7,587 nucleotides of DNA, taken from NCBI GenBank assembly GCA_964422155.1, contig CAYQZZ010000082.1, forward strand, positions 1-7,587, given 5' to 3'. Numbering within the stretch: the first letter of the stretch is position 1; each line of letters starts with the position of its first letter. The notes under the pieces are model-generated. The model was given only the letters and a program-made list of their open reading frames with translations. It was not told the origin of the DNA and did not search any database. The stretch is from JBGPRB01 sp964422155. GTDB taxonomy: Bacteria; Chloroflexota; Dehalococcoidia; Dehalococcoidales; RBG-16-60-22. The position numbers and the translations under genes are program-made. Positions 5,264 through 7,587 of this stretch are shown in pieces.

Positions 5264-5295
5264 TTGACAAGTATGGTAAAAGGATATGCTATAAT
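5264..5295 (+). promoter_or_regulatory. Predicted promoter of ppsA
   Basis: A perfect -10 TATAAT (5290-5295) preceded by TGC (extended -10) and a perfect -35 TTGACA (5264-5269). The spacer is 20 bases, longer than optimal, so the extended -10 may carry the activity. The start would be near 5302, about 43 bases before the ATG. A weaker candidate, TTGTCC-18-TATAAT, lies at 5200-5229. The rest of the roughly 300-base divergent gap (5046-5344) is AT-rich and shows no gene. Confidence 0.65.
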
Positions 5296-5344
5296 AAATC
5301 ATCACCCTGCCCGAACAAAACCCAAAAACAACGGAGGACAGAGT

Positions 5345-7587
5345 ATGAAACAAGGGGTCAAGGCCGTCGTCTGGTTCAACGAAGTCACTAAAAAAGACAT
5401 ACCTCTCGTGGGGGGTAAAGGGGCCAACCTGGGAGAAATGACCAACGCCGGGATACCCGTACCCCCGGGCTTTATTGTAACCGCCGCAGCCTACTTCGAT
5501 TTTATTGAAAAAGCCAAACTCCATGATAAAATCAAGGCTCTTCTCAACCCCGTTAACGTTCACGACAGCAAACAGCTTCAAGAAACAGCACTTAGAGTAC
5601 AGAAGCTGGTACAAAGCGCCGCTATGCCCCCGGAATTAGCCAAAGAAATCGAGCAAGCTTACGTCAAAATGGGCAAAGGGCTCGTCGCCGTACGTTCTTC
5701 CGCCACAGCGGAGGACCTGCCGGAAGCCTCATTCGCTGGCCAGCAGGCCACTTTCCTTAATATACAGGGCGAAAAAGACGTGGTGAGGGCGGTACAGGAC
5801 TGCTGGGCATCTCTCTTCGGGGCGCGGGCTATCTTTTACCGTCAGGAACAGGGATTTGAACATTTCAAAGTCGGCATTGCCGTGCCGGTGCAGAGAATGG
5901 TACAGTCCGAGTCCTCGGGCGTCATGTTCACCGTGGAGCCATCCACCAACGACATGGAAAAGATTACCATCGAGGCCGTCCTGGGGCTCGGCGAGATGAT
6001 TGTCTCTGGAGACGTCACTCCCGACCATTACACCGTCAATAAAAAGGATACAAAAATCCTGGAAAAGCAAATCAAGAAACAGGAATGGAAGCTCATCAAG
6101 AAAGCCGGCGCCCACGGCAAGTCCGATAACATCAAGATAGACCTGACACAGGAAGAGCAGGCCAGGCAAAAAATAACCGATGAAGACATCCTTTTCCTGG
6201 CAAAAATAGGGAAAACCCTGGAAAAACACTACGATTTCCCGCAGGACGTGGAGTGGGCCAAAGAAAAAGGTAAAATCTATATCGTTCAGACGCGCCCGGT
6301 AACCACCACTAAAAAAGTAGCGAAAGCCGTCCATGACATCGATGCCGCCGCGCTATTGTCCGGGGCACCGGCCAGTCCGGGAGTAGCCTCCGGGCCGGTG
6401 AAAATCGTGCCCGACCCCTCCCAGATAGATAAAGTGCTGGAAGGCGATATTCTGGTGGCCGAAATGACGACGCCGGACTTCGTCCCGGCGATGAAGCGGG
6501 CGGCAGCCATCGTTACCGACCGCGGCGGCAGGACGGCCCACGCCGCCATCGTCAGCCGCGAACTGGGTATCCCGTGCGTGGTCGGCTGTGAAAAAGCCAC
6601 GGCTATCCTTAAAGACGGCCAGATAATAACCGTCGACGGCAGCAGCGGCAAGGTTTATCCGGGTAAAATCGAGGTATCCACCGACATCAAGATACGCGCC
6701 AGGGGAGAAGTCAAGACCAAGACCAAGCTTCTCGCCAACCTGGCTCAGCCAGAGATTGTCGACCGGGTAGCCACACGTGATGTCGACGGCATCGGCCTGC
6801 TGCGCGCCGAGTTCATGGTCGCCGAAATCGGCGAGCATCCGAGCTATATGATTGAAGAGGGCCGTGGCAACGAGTTCGTAGTAAAGCTCGCCGCCGGCCT
6901 GACCAAGTTCGCCAAAGCCTTCCACCCGCGCCAGGTAGTCTACCGCACCAACGATTTCAAGTCCAACGAGTATGCCGCGCTCAAGGGCGGCGCAAAGTAT
7001 GAACAGAATGAAGAGAACCCCATGATAGGCTATCGGGGCGCATCACGGTATATCACGGACATCGAAACGTTCAAGCTGGAACTGGCCGCCATCAAGAAAG
7101 TAAGAGAAAAATACGATAACCTGTGGGTGATGATTCCCTTCGTACGCACGGTCAAGGAAATGGAAGGCACCGTTAAAATTATGGCGGAGGAGGGACTGAA
7201 ACGCTCCAGCACTTTCAAACTCTGGATGATGGTGGAGATTCCGTCCAACGTTATCCTGCTGGAGAAATTCCTGGCCGTCGGTGTCGATGGAGTTTCCATC
7301 GGTTCCAACGACCTTACCCAGCTGACACTGGGCATCGACCGGGACAGCGCCAAGCTGGCAGCCAGCTTCGACGAGCGCAATGAAGCCGTCATGCTCTCCA
7401 TCGAAAAGGTGGTGAGGGGCTGTAAAGCCGCCGGCGTTACCTGCTCCATCTGCGGGCAGGCACCCTCGGTCTACCCGGAGATTACGGAGAAGCTGGTAGA
7501 GTGGGGCATCACCTCGATTTCTGTCAGCCCGGACATGATTGACATTACCCGCGATATCATCGCCAAGGTGGAAGCCAAACTGGGCGT
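5345..7587 (+). CDS. ppsA: Phosphoenolpyruvate synthase (pyruvate, water dikinase), 3' end cut
   Basis: Makes PEP from pyruvate and ATP, releasing AMP and phosphate; a cytoplasmic gluconeogenic step. The 747 visible codons are near the full family length (about 760-800). The N-terminal ATP-binding domain (about 10-325) has VGGKGANLGEM (22-32) and VRSSATAEDLPEASFAGQ (116-133). The swivelling phosphohistidine domain (about 340-440) has GGRTAHAAIVSRELGIP with the phosphorylated histidine H399. The PEP/pyruvate TIM barrel (about 455-747) has GLLRAEF with R487, SIGSNDLTQLTLGIDRD, and the acid/base cysteine C703 in CSICGQAPS. ATG 5345 has GGAGG 7 bases upstream. The domain order and the SICGQAPS form favour PEP synthase over pyruvate phosphate dikinase. 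The frame is intact to the window edge, and probably only a few codons are missing. Confidence 0.96.
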   Translation, partial: MKQGVKAVVWFNEVTKKDIPLVGGKGANLGEMTNAGIPVPPGFIVTAAAYFDFIEKAKLHDKIKALLNPVNVHDSKQLQETALRVQKLVQSAAMPPELAKEIEQAYVKMGKGLVAVRSSATAEDLPEASFAGQQATFLNIQGEKDVVRAVQDCWASLFGARAIFYRQEQGFEHFKVGIAVPVQRMVQSESSGVMFTVEPSTNDMEKITIEAVLGLGEMIVSGDVTPDHYTVNKKDTKILEKQIKKQEWKLIKKAGAHGKSDNIKIDLTQEEQARQKITDEDILFLAKIGKTLEKHYDFPQDVEWAKEKGKIYIVQTRPVTTTKKVAKAVHDIDAAALLSGAPASPGVASGPVKIVPDPSQIDKVLEGDILVAEMTTPDFVPAMKRAAAIVTDRGGRTAHAAIVSRELGIPCVVGCEKATAILKDGQIITVDGSSGKVYPGKIEVSTDIKIRARGEVKTKTKLLANLAQPEIVDRVATRDVDGIGLLRAEFMVAEIGEHPSYMIEEGRGNEFVVKLAAGLTKFAKAFHPRQVVYRTNDFKSNEYAALKGGAKYEQNEENPMIGYRGASRYITDIETFKLELAAIKKVREKYDNLWVMIPFVRTVKEMEGTVKIMAEEGLKRSSTFKLWMMVEIPSNVILLEKFLAVGVDGVSIGSNDLTQLTLGIDRDSAKLAASFDERNEAVMLSIEKVVRGCKAAGVTCSICGQAPSVYPEITEKLVEWGITSISVSPDMIDITRDIIAKVEAKLG

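Noticed and set aside
5173..5391. 72-codon plus-strand ORF before ppsA
   Set aside because: It runs across the predicted ppsA promoter and ribosome site and overlaps the ppsA start in another frame. It has no ribosome site, and its composition looks like untranslated sequence.
5249..6925. Long minus-strand open frames opposite ppsA
   Set aside because: They are antisense shadows of a gene with intact family motifs throughout. Their translations are low-complexity or unrecognisable and have no ribosome sites.
1..7587. CRISPR array, tRNA or rRNA genes, transposase
   Set aside because: No regularly spaced repeats, cloverleaf-like segments, rRNA-like stretches or transposase motifs were seen on either strand.

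Overview
This 7.6 kb window looks like the genome of a bacterium with about 50% GC. It carries most of an F1Fo ATP synthase operon on the minus strand. Upstream of it, also on the minus strand, are two single genes: a small beta-rich protein of unknown function and a bifunctional-nuclease (DUF151) protein. On the plus strand is an almost complete phosphoenolpyruvate synthase gene that runs off the right edge. From memory of family sequences, the AtpB N-terminus, the form of the DUF151 protein and the style of the intergenic palindromic repeats fit a Dehalococcoidia-like Chloroflexota. That placement is an inference and was not checked by a search.

Minus strand, right to left. A predicted promoter near 3875-3904 drives atpI/atpZ (3846 to 3631), atpB (GTG start, overlapping the atpI stop by one base), atpE, a 37-codon membrane ORF not expected in a standard atp operon (2363 to 2250), atpF (GTG start), atpH and the first 255 codons of atpA (GTG start, cut by the left edge). 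The order is a, c, [orf37], b, delta, alpha; the gamma, beta and epsilon genes presumably lie beyond the left edge. A long RNA-type hairpin lies between orf37 and atpF. Two unrelated palindromic interspersed repeats sit in the atpF-atpH and atpH-atpA gaps.

Upstream of the atp promoter is a nested hairpin (3966-4017). Next comes orf99 (4360 to 4061), whose protein is a clear internal duplication. Its promoter abuts the terminator of the DUF151 gene (5045 to 4494). The DUF151 gene and ppsA (5345 onward, plus strand) diverge from a roughly 300-base AT-rich promoter region.

Functionally, the window joins energy conservation (ATP synthase, predicted proton-coupled from its c-subunit residues) to gluconeogenic carbon entry (pyruvate to PEP), with two accessory genes of unclear role. 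The least explained items are orf37 inside the Fo gene cluster, the hairpin behind it, the duplicated orf99 protein, and a promoter form with TGC before the -10 that recurs at three of the four predicted promoters.
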